Origin: Bradysia coprophila
Taxonomy: Eukaryota > Arthropoda > Insecta > Diptera > Sciaridae
Length of the DNA stretch: 64,000 nucleotides
Assembly (NCBI RefSeq): GCF_014529535.1
Contig: NC_050736.1
Coordinates: 2,790,001-2,854,000 of the forward strand
Reading direction: 5' to 3'
Shown: one piece after another, positions 54,049-64,000 of the stretch
How positions within the stretch are numbered: position 1 is the stretch's first letter
Layout of the letters: each line of letters starts with the position of its first letter
Notes under the pieces: model-generated
What the model saw: only the letters and a program-made list of their open reading frames with translations
The model's database searches: none
What the model was told of the DNA's origin: nothing
Program-made: the position numbers and the translations under genes

Positions 54049-54363
54049 TCACAGCGCAGACGAGAAAATAGGTATTTCTACAACGGCGCTGCGAAAGTGA
54101 ACTTTCTCATGCCTGATATGGGAGATTTAGACGTTTGTTTGGGTTTGTTCCAAGTAACTGTAATCACGAACTTTGACAACCGAACAACGACAATTTCATC
54201 CACAGAAACGTCGCTACGTGATGTTTCATACAAATCGAGCAACGTCGCCTACGCAATTTACACAGAAATATTATTGAGGTTATGGTTCTTTTAACAGGTT
54301 CTTTCAGAACCTTGCACATTTCCAAGGTTTGGAAAGAACAGTTTAAGGCAACTCTGAGTTGAT

Positions 54364-54567
54364 CACGAAGGCGGTGACACACAGATTTTGACAATCTAGA
54401 TACATTTTGTTGAACACACTCATTACAGATTATTCGAAATGTCAACTTGATAAAAATATTTTTTTTCTTGAAGTTTTCTTTTCATACAATTGGTAATTAG
54501 TGTGTTAAACAAAATGCGAAACAACATGTGTCTACTTGTTAACATTTGTGTGTCACCCGCCTTCGTG
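54364..54567. mobile_element. Foldback MITE with CACGAAGGCGG termini
   Basis: CACGAAGGCGGTGACACACA at the left and TGTGTGTCACCCGCCTTCGTG at the right form inverted repeats of about 20 bp, extended by weaker similarity (GATTTTGACA against TGTTAACATT). It ends eight bases before the next foldback begins. Confidence 0.75.
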
Positions 54568-54574
54568 GGTATTA

Positions 54575-54786
54575 ACCAAAGTATATGAACACTGAAGGTA
54601 GCGCAGTCCCTCAGGGAATAGCAAGAAATACGGATCCCGACTTTAAGGTGAATTTCGTATGACGCCAATACATATATTTACAGCATGTTGTACGCATGTG
54701 TATTGATATACAATAAATTCACTTCAAAGTAGGGATTCACATGTTTTTGCGGATCTGCGCTACCTTCAGTGTTTATATACTTTGGT
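54575..54786. mobile_element. Foldback MITE with ACCAAAGTATAT termini
   Basis: ACCAAAGTATATGAACACTG and AAGGTAGCGCAG at the left face CTGCGCTACCTT and CAGTGTTTATATACTTTGGT at the right, giving arms of about 32 bp. TTA occurs just outside the left end and, one base further out, at the right. A TTA-type target would suit a PIF/Harbinger element, but the fit is not exact. Confidence 0.75.
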
Positions 54787-55241
54787 CTTAACCTGTTCTT
54801 TCAGAAACTTGCACATTTTTACGTTCGGATGTGTCCAATCTCTCTGGTTTCGTCGACATAGCAGTCACCGCCAGACCGCCAGACACACTCTTTGTTGTTC
54901 ATTAAACGCACCCACATTTAAATAAATGACATTTCGCATTTTGTTTGACTCACTTTTATTTGCAACAATTAATCTTTTTGTTAATTTTTCTTATTATTTG
55001 TTGAAACGCAACAATCACCTAATTAAATTACCTACTTGCAACGGCAAAAGAACACTACAAGCATTTAACGGTTATAGTTTTGTACGTGAATCTTTACTTC
55101 TTAAAATCATGCCTCGAGCATCGAACAAGTGTCGGAATAAGTCATAAATCGAAAAGATTAAATTGCAAACTACATAATTAGATTCCGTGTCGTTGATGGG
55201 ATTTTGTACATTTTTGTGTGTGTTCGCATTTCAACAGTAAA

Positions 55242-55335
55242 ATGGAGAAAATTGAGGATGAGGATACAAATAATGCGAACAGAGCTAACAATACATTGCC
55301 GCATGATGAACATGACGAACAGGATGATGACGAAA
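55242..55335 (+). CDS. First coding exon of a + strand gene
   Basis: The ATG at 55242 begins 31 codons of acidic sequence (MEKIEDEDTNNANRANNTLP, then HDEHDEQDDDE) ending at a strong donor (A|GTGAGT) in phase 1. Two downstream exons accept phase 1: the F-box exon at 56375 and the small exon at 57634. The sequence is too acidic and simple to identify. Which of the two it is spliced to, or whether it serves both, cannot be told here. Confidence 0.5.
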
Positions 55336-56374
55336 GTGAGTTTTTATTAATACTTTGCAATTTATTTTTTATTTGTTGTTGCTTCCGTCCCATTTTGCAT
55401 CCCTTTTTTTGGTTCGATTATTTCTAATTTGATTTTGCATGTTTTATTACAATGATTGAACGTTAGTAGGCACTCATCTCGACTGTTTCGCTAACGAAAC
55501 ATGGAAATTCAACAGGTGGTTGAGAGATGGTGAATGTTAATATAAGCTGTCATGATTTTTTTTGTTGTTTCTTTCTTTCCTTTTGTTTTTTTTTACAATG
55601 ATTGTGTAAATTACCAGAGACTCGTACGTGAATCCAGAAAATATATCAAAATATTGGACATAAATTCATCTTTCCTCAGAGTATAGATCAACCAAGTGAC
55701 TAAGATTAGGGAACCCTAGATTTGCTTGATATTTGCTCAAGTAAGGCGCGTGTTTTTTTTTTTTTTTGATGGATAACATTGAGTTCACATGGTTCACATC
55801 AACAATTTCTGAAGTTGAATTTAATTTTTTTAAATTCAATTTGTCGCATGAAACAATTTCTTTATTTATTGAAAATGACAAATGATTGTCAGCAGCGAGA
55901 ACTGACCGCAAAAAATTAAAGGAAATATAACAATCGTAGAAGACTATGTTATGACTCTAGTTATTGTGTTGTTCTCGTGACAATTACACAATATTGATGT
56001 TATGAAGAATTGATAATTATCTCGTTCTCATTTTGTTTATCAGTAGTGTCAGTAACACCTACGCATTAGGTTATTGACTCTTCAAATTCAATTACGTAAG
56101 CTTTCGAATATATTTGGTCAAGCTGAGTGTTATTGACTTCAGACTCTTTTAGCGATCCGAACGCATTACCGTTTCAAATATAATGTACACACACCCTTTA
56201 GTGTGTTGTCTGAAACGTCATACAATTTCTTCCACAAACCCTTTCTAAACCAGCGTCTTCGTGCGAGTCTTCGAAGTCGATTTTTTTTTTACTTTTAATT
56301 CGTTTTATATGTGTGTTTTTAACCGCTCTTCATATCCCGAAGCCGTCTTGATGACACAGGATGTTTTATTTCAG

Positions 56375-57075
56375 CTGTGATGCGAGTTAAGAACCAAACT
56401 ACTCCGAATATGCTACTGTTGGAAGATGGCACATTTGATGAACTTCCCACTCACATTCATCGAGCACTCGAATCTTTGCGAAAAAATCGACCGAGTAAAA
56501 TGCATATTCTTAGAGCGCTTGTCTATATTGTTTCACTGGAATCCGGCTTTCACACAATTGACGACAGTGAACCGTTTAATATCGCGTCCGGATGCTTCAA
56601 CATAGATAACATCAAAAAGAACATCGGATACGTTAGTGAAATCTCGCAAGATGATACGGTGTTAATGAAACTCTCTCTGACTGAATCTTCCACTGACGAC
56701 AATTACAAGCTGATGACGCGAGAGATCGGTGATGCGTTGTGTATAACGTTTTCCCATCGAGGCCAACCCGGGAAAAGCATTTACTTGTCAGCTTCTCGTT
56801 ATGTACTTAACGCTAAACTGATGGAACCAGCCAAATGTTTGAATAATCTCAAAGAATTGTCAATGAAATTGAAAGATTTTCTGTTCACACCGATTCGAAA
56901 CCGTCACTCCGAAAGCAATAATGAATTATTTCCTAGTTTAAATGGGCTACCGCCCGAAGTTGTATGGATGATTTTTAACAAACTAAATACATCATCGTTA
57001 CGCAGTTTGTCAATGACCTGCTTGCGAATGAACAGTGAAACTAAAAACTATAGACAATCTCGAGGCTATGTTTAA
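56375..57075 (+). CDS. FBXO7/nutcracker-like F-box protein
   Basis: A single open exon of 233 codons after an acceptor (TTTATTTCAG). An internal ATG at 56380 could start a 231-residue protein; splicing in phase from the exon at 55242 would give 264 residues. Residues about 45-175 fit the FP domain shared by FBXO7 and PI31 (ALVYIVSLESGFHTID, GDALCITFSHRGQPGKSIYL, LKELSMKLKDFLFTP). It is followed by an F-box whose start is clear: LFPSLNGLPPEVVWMIFNKL, then SLRSLSMTCLRMN. F-box proteins bring substrates to SCF ubiquitin ligases. In Drosophila, nutcracker binds the proteasome regulator PI31 and is needed for spermatid individualisation. The N-terminal ubiquitin-like part and proline-rich tail of vertebrate FBXO7 are absent, as in fly nutcracker. 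The call rests on motif resemblance. Confidence 0.65.
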
Positions 57076-57283
57076 ATTGAAAAATACTTGAAATACACAC
57101 GATTTTATAATGAAAAATTACTTGAGTTTCCTATACATCGACTACCTACGGGATAAGCTACATCAACAGTAAAAATCGATCGATGTTCAAAGATAGTGTT
57201 AACTGAAGATGCTCGTTGTTTTGACTATATCGTTGTATTGTTCAAGTTGGCGATGGTGATGGCTCTACTGAAATACACACACG

Positions 57284-57289
57284 AATAAA
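57284..57289 (+). terminator. Polyadenylation signal after the F-box exon
   Basis: AATAAA (in ACGAATAAAATTAGC) lies 209 bp past the stop codon at 57075 and would end an F-box transcript before the exon at 57634. Confidence 0.45.
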
Positions 57290-57633
57290 ATTAGCAATTG
57301 CATTCCAAACCTAACGTTTCTAACAAAAACTTTTGAATCTCGTGTTTCGCAAATGATTATACTCAGCTTTTTGCAAACAATTGTCGAATCAGCTTCAGTG
57401 GTAGTATGTGCATATATATAATTTCTGTAGATAAAAGCAAATTTGTTCTTCATAAAAAAAAAACTTATTTTATAGAAGCAAAAACAAAACTGAAATCAAT
57501 AAAAGAAAAACAAAAAGCAATTTCGTTTCACCTTCAAACTATTTAAAAATTAAAAACTTTATTTGCTCCTTTTATCGCTCCATTTTAGTTATATTTCTTT
57601 TTCATTTTCTGTTTCGTTTCGATTTTATTTCAG

Positions 57634-57681
57634 GTGTTGCAACGGATGACTCGTCTATAAGTAATTCTACACTGCCGACAG
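57634..57681 (+). CDS. Small internal exon of a + strand gene
   Basis: 48 bp between a good acceptor (GATTTTATTTCAG) and donor (ACAG|GTAAAT). Only one frame is open (VATDDSSISNSTLPT), entering and leaving in phase 1. It joins the 55242 exon in phase, which would skip the F-box exon. The length is a multiple of three, so it could be an optional cassette. Confidence 0.45.
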
Positions 57682-59117
57682 GTAAATATCATCGTCGCTC
57701 TTTGTTTCTTAAACGAAAATTCATATTTATATTAAATACAGACCGTGTACTTGGCGGAAAAATGCCATGTAATGCAAAATTTTAATGTGAAATTGTTTGC
57801 ACTCAGCAAAATACTCCTAAAACTCTAAATAGGTCAACTGAAGTCAAAAGACGGTTTGACCTGGAAGTTCAGGTCATTTATTGTTGAAAAAGAACCTGGC
57901 GTGATTTGCTGATGTTTTCTTTCAAATTTTAGAGATGAGGTCAACAATTTTCATACACATCTTTCAGGTCGCCTGTCAGGTATTTTCATCACAGATTTAG
58001 GCATAGCACTATAAACCATGAGTTACCTGATTTGTTTAGCTTTAACTTCTTGTAAACGGCAGTCACGATACAATTAAGTGTCGTGTTGCATTTTATAACA
58101 AATATTGTAACTCTTAGAGTGATTCTTTTGACTACTGAATCAGAATCATTTTCCAGTGGAATTTTTTATCAAAGCTTATGTGGCTAGTTGGAGGTGACCT
58201 GTGACCGTGACATATCAAGAGCTGGTGCCTGTGCACACACCCAGTAGAGTTTGAACGTTGAACCACTGACAGTTGGAGTTATCCACTTGGATCCCCCTTT
58301 TTACTCTCCGGTTCATCGTAAGCGTGCATTGTATATACTAAACAAATCACGTTTACCGTGAACAGCGCTGGATCGCTACTCGAGTTATGTTGAAACTTAA
58401 TCTAACAACAATCACCGTCGCTCGACAAAGTGGTCGGACTAGCTACTAAATGCGGATGTTATTTCATTTTTGTCTTTTGTCAATTACCTCTTGTCTGACC
58501 ACAGCGACGCATTACCTGTTTACTTGTATCTCACACATTTTCTCATTCCTTTATTTTACTCTATCCTCAATCCTCACTCATGCACAATTATCCCACCACA
58601 CGAGCACAATAGCACAAGATATGTGGGCCTCCAACAGTCACTCATTCCCTCGAACGTGCTGCTCAGCTCGTACGAAGATGAAATTGGTTCAGATGAGTCC
58701 AATTGCTCGAAATCAATGAACTACCAAGTCCAAGCCACGGGTGCCTCCAATGACCGCACACAGATTTCAGATCTCTAATCGCATCTACGATGAGATATGA
58801 GAAGTTGAAATTTGTAACCGATTTCATCTGGAAATTTTTTGAAGTCATTAGAAAGGTAATTTCATGTTCTTTCATGGCAAATAGGGTCTTATTGAGATTT
58901 AGAAGCATCTAAGATGAAAGTGTTTAAACTAAACGCTCATATTTCATCGCAGGTGCTTCCAACGACCATGTACGTTTAGTGTATCTGGAGAAATTTCCAT
59001 AAGAAAAGCGCAAGTTTTCAGCTTTCGGCTCCGCACAAGCTTAGAAGAATTTTTTTAAAAATTGGTTCTAGTGTCGAACACCTTTCTAGGCACATAAAAA
59101 AATTTGTAAAAGGTTAA

Positions 59118-59217
59118 ATAATTGAATATGTTATCAGTAATAGTTACTGAATAATCTAGAACTTAGAGATTTGAAGTGAAATTATAGGAGAAATTGAATC
59201 AAGGAATTTAAATCTGA
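59118..59217. repeat. 100-bp repeat unit, first copy
   Basis: The sequence from ATAATTGAATATGTTATCAG to GGAATTTAAATCTGA is repeated almost exactly 505 bp downstream (59623-59722), with one visible base difference. A shorter inverted copy lies at 59747-59803. It directly precedes the tRNA-like unit on the + strand, so it may be the SINE body. Confidence 0.8.
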
Positions 59218-59227
59218 AATAAAATTT

Positions 59228-59304
59228 TGGTGCCACGACTGGGACCCGAACCCAGAATCTCCACTTTGCCGGGGTGTTGCTCTAACCAATTGAGCTACCG
59301 TGGA
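59228..59304 (-). ncRNA. tRNA-derived SINE head (tRNA-like pseudogene with encoded CCA)
   Basis: The minus strand folds as a 74-base cloverleaf followed by CCA. The D arm GCTC/GAGC and the T arm CTGGG-TTCGGGT-CCCAG are perfect. The acceptor stem pairs six of seven, with a T-C mismatch at position 1. An A box (TAGCTCAATTGG) and a B box (GGTTCGGGTCC) are present. The anticodon arm pairs only three of five. Its loop CCGGCAA would give anticodon GGC but has C instead of the invariant T33. An encoded CCA, which nuclear tRNA genes lack, and the decayed anticodon arm suggest a retroposed tRNA-derived element rather than a working tRNA-Ala gene. Confidence 0.75.
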
Positions 59305-59622
59305 CATATTAATTTCAGATCTAATTTCGAACCGTTGTTACATTACTAACCGCATGTATATGTAGCCAAATCGTGCATATTTTATGCCAGTAATACAGGC
59401 CATTGTGCACTGATATCACTTGTTTCTAGCATTTATACACGTTTCGTGCCACCTACACATACATGTGTCCGTTGTATTCTCTTATAACTCAGTGTCCATT
59501 ATTTTTGTATATGTACTGAATGTCGACATCAATTCGATGCCATCTAAATGTACAGTGATACCGCTATCAACACATGAATGCATTGATCGCATAGGACAAC
59601 GAGAATACCTCGAATGATTAAG

Positions 59623-59722
59623 ATAATTGAATATGTTATCAGTAATAGTTACTGAATAATCTAGAACTTAGAGATTCGAAGTGAAATTATAGGAGAAATT
59701 GAATCAAGGAATTTAAATCTGA
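59623..59722. repeat. 100-bp repeat unit, second copy
   Basis: Near-identical direct copy of 59118-59217. It runs straight into a run of 20 or more T (about 59723-59743), after which the last 57 bp reappear in inverted orientation. Confidence 0.8.
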
Positions 59723-59803
59723 TTTTTTTTTTTTTTTTTTTTTATTTCAGATTTAAATTCCTTGATTCATTTTCTCCTATAATTTCACTTCAAATCTAAA
59801 AGG
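59667..59803. repeat. Hairpin around a poly-T run
   Basis: The arm 59667-59722 (GAGATTCGAAGTGAAATTAT through to TTTAAATCTGA) and the arm 59747-59803 (TCAGATTTAAATTCCTTGAT through to CTTCAAATCT) are near-exact inverted repeats. They are separated by the T-run and TTATT. The right arm has a two-base change (CATTTT for CAATTT). Confidence 0.8.
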
Positions 59804-60535
59804 TTAAATCTTCTCGACAGTTTCGCAGGTTTGTACACCTTCACGTTTACAAAGAAAAATACTTCCCTTTCCTTTTGTTCAATTATGAGCAAATGAACAC
59901 TAAATGGCTTTGACGCCCAAATACACCCAGTAAAACTTGCGAAACTGTTGCTTCGCATTATTCCAACAACACATTAGACCAAATGAATTTGTTCCAAAAC
60001 ATTTGAATAATGTGAAAAATAATCTCACACATTTATCTTTAATTCATTCACCCTTAATTTGACTCATATATTTTAAACATACCTCAGAAAGCTTCTGGAA
60101 ATCTTCCGACTGATATTAATTAATGAAGTTTTGAAAGTATTTAATTCTCCAGCTCTGAATAATACATTGTTCTTTGTTGGATGTTTGTTTTCACATTGTA
60201 TTATTGTGGGCTTATGAACTTATATGGAAATATACATTGTTTACGAATTCCGCACACCAAGGGTTGATTTATTACAATTATTCGAGGTCACACATTAACA
60301 TTATTTAAGAATTGTCTATGTTTTGAGTTATTGACATAATATGGGAATACTCTGACTTAGATACAAATCTAAAATCTTTCTTTATAAGTTTTGTGTCTTA
60401 CGATTTATATCATTAACCAGCAACAACAATTACATGTTGATTTATTTCTACTTCACTTAACCACTAGATCTGTTACTTCTGTTATTCACCTAGTTTTTCT
60501 TGAACTTTCAAAATTTTAAATGATTCTTTCCATGA

Positions 60536-60665
60536 TTTCGACGACAAAAATAATATGAGTAATATAGTCCTTTATGTAGTAAAATGGGTGTTAAAAAAAT
60601 TGAAGTACAAGATTTGAAATCAACAGATTAAAAATACTTTGATCGATGAAAGTAATAGACCCAAT
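60536..60665 (+). mobile_element. TTAA-family MITE, copy A7 (both ends lost)
   Basis: Internal family sequence from TTTCGACGACAAAAATAATA through TTGAAGTACAAGATTTGAAA and GATCGATGAAAGTAATAGAC, cut off at CCCAAT. Neither terminal repeat is present. Confidence 0.7.
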
Positions 60666-60814
60666 CTTTTGTTTTTCGGTAGAATTGTCTTTCATATTTG
60701 AATCTTTTCTTTACAATATCTCGGACGGTAAACTTTCAAGTCTGTTAATTCTTCTATAAAAAGTATTGCTGTAATGTTTGGTAAATTTCCATTATTTCGT
60801 TTCTTGTAATGTAT

Positions 60815-61075
60815 TTTACTTGCAGAACCCCGCGAGAGTGACACTAGTTTGAAAATTATTACTTTTGCCTAGTGGGATTATCCCCTTTATATAGATAGAA
60901 TAAAGTTTTGGGATCCTTCCGTTGAATCAGGAACCCACATCAAAGACCCTTTGTTTCCTTCTCCCTAACCTTACTACTTCCATCAAGGCTACAAACCTTC
61001 CTTCGGCTCAGGCTACAAACCTCCCACTCAACAAAATAAAAATTCCCAAACAGGTACGTAATGTGCTATTGGTAT
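60815..61075 (+). repeat. Dispersed repeat, second copy
   Basis: Same order of blocks as 46095-46330, with an extra internal duplication of GGCTACAAACCT (61008-61030 region). The TACTTGCAG start and AAAATAAAAATTCCCAAACA end match the other copy. Confidence 0.6.
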
Positions 61076-62103
61076 CAGGTGATGACGATGAGTTATGTAG
61101 TTTAGGGCTTAATTTTGGCGTCATTGTTGTTAACAAATTACTTGCTATTATTAAAAGAAAAATCGATATAACACCGAATCCTTGAGAAGTATCCGAAAAG
61201 GGAACAAGCGAGAAAATCTATGTTGCGTTTAAGTTACTCACAAGTAACTATATCCATCTTTTATGTGTGAGAAAACATATTTTTCTCAAGCTAAATATCT
61301 TCCTACTTATTGTAATTCTGTGTATTAATATGTCATTTCAACAAAGACGATGATTCGAATCATGTCTATCCATCAGAAAATATATAATCTACTTGCAACT
61401 GAAATCATACGTATATAAAAACAACTAACTTCAACTAAATCCAACTAAACTTCAACTGTGTACGAAAAGCACAACATCATTCTGTATATATATAATACAT
61501 AGTGTGCTGGTTGGTTCATTTTCCGCTTTTCTCGTTTATGCCCTTGTCGGATAATTCACATGGAGTCAGTTCTATCTTGATTTTCATTTCACGCAGACGT
61601 TCGCGTTGAGTATATCGAAATAATAACATTGAGTATAGTGACCGTTTTCTTGAAACAAAGGATGATACACGAATTTTAATCGATTTGAAATTCAGTGGTT
61701 TAATAGTTTTCAATTTAATATTAAATGCATTTGCTGTGTAGAGTGCAATATCAAAAATGTGTATTAGATTTATGTGATACACATTTTGTGATGAAAATTA
61801 TTTATGATTGCAATTTACCAAAATTGTGTGATATCAAGTAAACAAGCTGAATAAATCACTTTCAGCCAGTGTTTGGTTAATTATTTAGTGCAAACAGAAA
61901 TAAATGAATGAAAAACATAAATAAAGCGTGCAGAACCCAAAAAAAAGTAGGAAAAAAACGGGAAAATTATGCAAATTTCAGATTCGTTTTTAATTTAATT
62001 CAGCCTCAGTGGGATGTTTATTGCGAGGGCAGAGAATATAAATTCGAAATTAAATGATGAATTCATGTGATTGTCTTGGAATGGATTAAAAAACGTTTTT
62101 CAG

Positions 62104-62961
62104 TGGAGATACATTTTCATTAAAATATACATTTGAACTGGATTCGACGTTAGGCGCGTGGGTACCATTAGCAGCTTTATCACTTCCATCACCTCGATGT
62201 CGTAGTCCAATGTTGAGTCATAGTCATAGTGATGGAGAATTTCCTGTCAAGCAAGGTGAGGAAACTAGCAATGAAACTCTTTTGATATTTTTTACATTCG
62301 AATTTCTGGTACTCGTATATTGTAGTTTATTGTAAAGTTAGTCGACGATCTGAATAATTAGGGAAGAGATGTAGCGATTGAACATAATTTACTTCTATGT
62401 ATTTAGTTGACAAAATAACAAGTGAACTGATCTAAATAATATGGTTCCAAATGTTTGAACCATCACAATTTATATTATATTATGGCATCCTCAGCAGAAC
62501 ATCAAAAAATGGTTCGTAAGATACCAAATTTTACAATAAATCTAAGGCTTTGAATTAGAGTGCTGCTCTAGGATATAATTATTTGTGTACGGTGATCTGT
62601 TGAAAAACAACCACTTGAAATGTACTATCGCTAATGTTTTTGCTGACTTTGTTAAAAAGGAAGTGAATTAGGGCTAGGGGAGTTTTGGATGAGCGCCAAC
62701 TTGATGGGCGTATTTTCTCATAATTTTTTCAATACTTCTTTTCAGCTCAATTTCTTACAACATTAGAATTAGCATCAAAAACAAACTAACTCGTTATAAC
62801 GAGTAATAACCCCCCCATTGACATTCAGAAGTCATAAATACATTTCAATTCCAGCAAAAAAAAAACCAACCGCCCAATCTGAAATCAATGCACTTAAAGA
62901 GTTGATTCCACCGAACATTGGTTCGTCGATAAAACATTTTCAAAAAGTAATTGATTCGATT
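62104..62961 (+). CDS. Two exons of an unidentified gene that leaves the window
   Basis: Exon 62104-62255 enters in phase 2 and leaves in phase 1 (CAAG|GTGAGG); exon 62855-62961 enters in phase 1 after TTCAATTCCAG and ends at GATT|GTAAGT in phase 0. The phases match exactly, and each exon has only this frame open across the join. The first codes for GDTFSLKYTFELDSTLGAWV and a Ser/Pro/His-rich part (SPRCRSPMLSHSHSDGE). The second codes for KKKPTAQSEINALKELIPPN, then IGSSIKHFQKVIDSI. I do not recognise the protein. The entry phase does not match the 57634 exon, so at least one exon between them is missing from this account. Confidence 0.55.
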
Positions 62962-64000
62962 GTAAGTGCTTCAAAAACATCGTTGACTAACTGTTTTATT
63001 GCCAATATCACGGCGAAGTATTTCCGATATATCAAATACAACGAAAACTATAAAATAAATCTCATTGTTTGGTGCCACCGTGTCTGACCTCGAGAAAAAT
63101 CCTCTCGCATACGAAGTATATATTCACTGTTTTTAGGGATATATTTTTCCGTTGTGAATACAAAAAAAAAAAAAAAACTGGTGACCCGTTTATATTTACA
63201 AATATAACTTGTGAAACGTGTATAACTGAACCAATTTTGGTTGGAATCACATAGTTATATATTAAATTTCTATATTTATATTTGATGTGCTTGCATACAT
63301 ACATGTTGGACTAGACATATTAGATACACAAATAAAATATAAAATTCAGTTTTATGAAGTATTCGGAATCAATAATAGGCTCTTCCTTTATTTGTGTATC
63401 TTTGAATACAGATATGCTAAGGCCGGATATTATTTTTGGTAACGTATCCTTTTGTGTTCAGCAGAAAATATGAAAGAATTTTCTATTCCTTTTTATTTGC
63501 TTGACATAAGTAATAAAGTGTACGAAGAAATACCTTTTTAAGTGACATTTATGTTCCAGTCTGTTAAACAGATTTATGATCATTCCTACTGTCAATTTCG
63601 TTCAAACATGGGTTCCTATAAAGAGATAACCTAGTCTATTACATTACTTAACACTATCAACAGCAATCCTTTTTGGAATAGAGAAGTGTAGCGAGGTGGT
63701 TGCGGAGGAAGCGTACGTGTTTTATTATTCTCAGTTTTTATCGTATATTTCATCAACAGTTTGAAAAAATGGAAAGTTGTAGTATTGAGGAAGTGTAGAT
63801 GTAGCTGGGACTTGGTTTTTGACCTTTTAGTAACGGCTAGAGGATCGTCATATTAAATCTGTTGTTCTTTTGTTGAAAGTATCTCTGAGGGGTCGTACAC
63901 AAATGACGTCACGCTTTTCAGCGCTGTCATCAGATTAAAACCACTAATAACTCGGCAAGTGCACCCCCTAAACGGGAAAAAGAAGAACACTATTAACTCT
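62962..64000. other. Right edge: probable intron, no further exon seen
   Basis: AT-rich sequence with a run of about 15 A near 63161-63177. I found no exon with an acceptable acceptor and phase. The gene at 62.1-62.96 kb probably continues beyond the window. Confidence 0.4.

Larger units (their letters stand above)
52370..55240. other. Intergenic MITE cluster upstream of SPT16
   Basis: About 2.9 kb without a gene, between the divergently oriented SPT16 start and the + strand exon at 55242. It contains a MITE with 9-bp duplication (52714-52899), the block related to SPT16 intron 11 (53620-54048) with a nested foldback, and two adjacent foldbacks (54364-54567 and 54575-54786). Confidence 0.6.
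57690..62100. other. Probable intron or intergenic stretch with SINE-like and MITE sequence
   Basis: No supportable gene. It contains ACCTG/AGGTCA-rich sequence at 57830-58040, a protein-like frame near 58613-58778 whose splice phase does not fit its neighbours, a tRNA-derived unit (59228-59304) with duplicated flanks, a palindrome around a T-run (59667-59803), a TTAA MITE relic (60536-60665) and a dispersed repeat (60815-61075). Confidence 0.5.

Noticed and set aside
58613-58778. A protein-like frame (SLIPSNVLLSSYEDEIGSDE and on) after a possible acceptor, considered as an exon of the right-end gene
   Set aside because: It would need entry in phase 2, while the 57634 exon leaves in phase 1, and it has no acceptable donor leading to the 62104 exon. 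It might be a terminal exon joined to an exon I have not found.
59228-59304. A functional tRNA-Ala (GGC) gene
   Set aside because: The anticodon loop lacks T33, the anticodon stem pairs only three of five, position 1-72 is mismatched, and CCA is encoded. All point to a tRNA-derived pseudogene or SINE head.
61516-61782. 88-codon frame on the minus strand
   Set aside because: It has no recognisable motif, sits in AT-rich DNA, and has no supporting splice or poly(A) context.

Overview
The window is AT-rich nuclear DNA of an insect, most likely a dipteran. Most introns are 50-100 bp. The protein-coding genes resemble fly and other insect homologues, and the long intergenic stretches are full of small foldback transposons. 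A sciarid-like or other lower fly fits, but the species cannot be fixed from the sequence. There is no bacterial-style operon, CRISPR array or viral gene.

Layout. 1-4.7 kb: non-coding, with one foldback element. 4.7-5.6 kb: an intronless gene for a putative Myb/SANT (zeste-type) DNA-binding protein. 5.6-13.3 kb: non-coding, with two palindromic MITEs and a copy of a TTAA-flanked MITE family. 13.3-20 kb: a tight cluster of three genes: an intronless NAP1-like histone chaperone (+), THOC6 (-, tail to tail with the NAP gene) and an 11-exon axonemal dynein intermediate chain of the DNAI4/WDR78 type (+). 20-36.7 kb: a gene-poor, transposon-rich stretch with a 1.4-kb hAT-like element and a 380-bp near-perfect hairpin. 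36.8-37.4 kb: a four-exon odorant-binding protein gene (-). 37.5-42.4 kb: MITEs and a probable hAT transposase relic. 42.45-44.66 kb: the 3' exons of a two-SH3 protein (+); its 5' exons were not found. 47.5-52.4 kb: the complete 12-exon gene for SPT16, the large subunit of FACT (-). 52.4-55.2 kb: a cluster of foldback MITEs. 55.2 kb to the end: a + strand first exon, an FBXO7/nutcracker-like F-box exon, then short in-phase exons of a gene that leaves the window, and a tRNA-derived SINE-like unit.

The genes do not form one pathway. SPT16 and the NAP1-like protein are both histone chaperones. THOC6 belongs to the mRNA-export THO complex. DNAI4 serves motile cilia or sperm flagella. A diverged intronless NAP1 copy, a flagellar dynein gene and a nutcracker-like F-box gene would all be compatible with male-germline expression, but that is inference.

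Exon boundaries below were set by hand from GT/AG sites, reading-frame phase and remembered family similarity. No database search was run.
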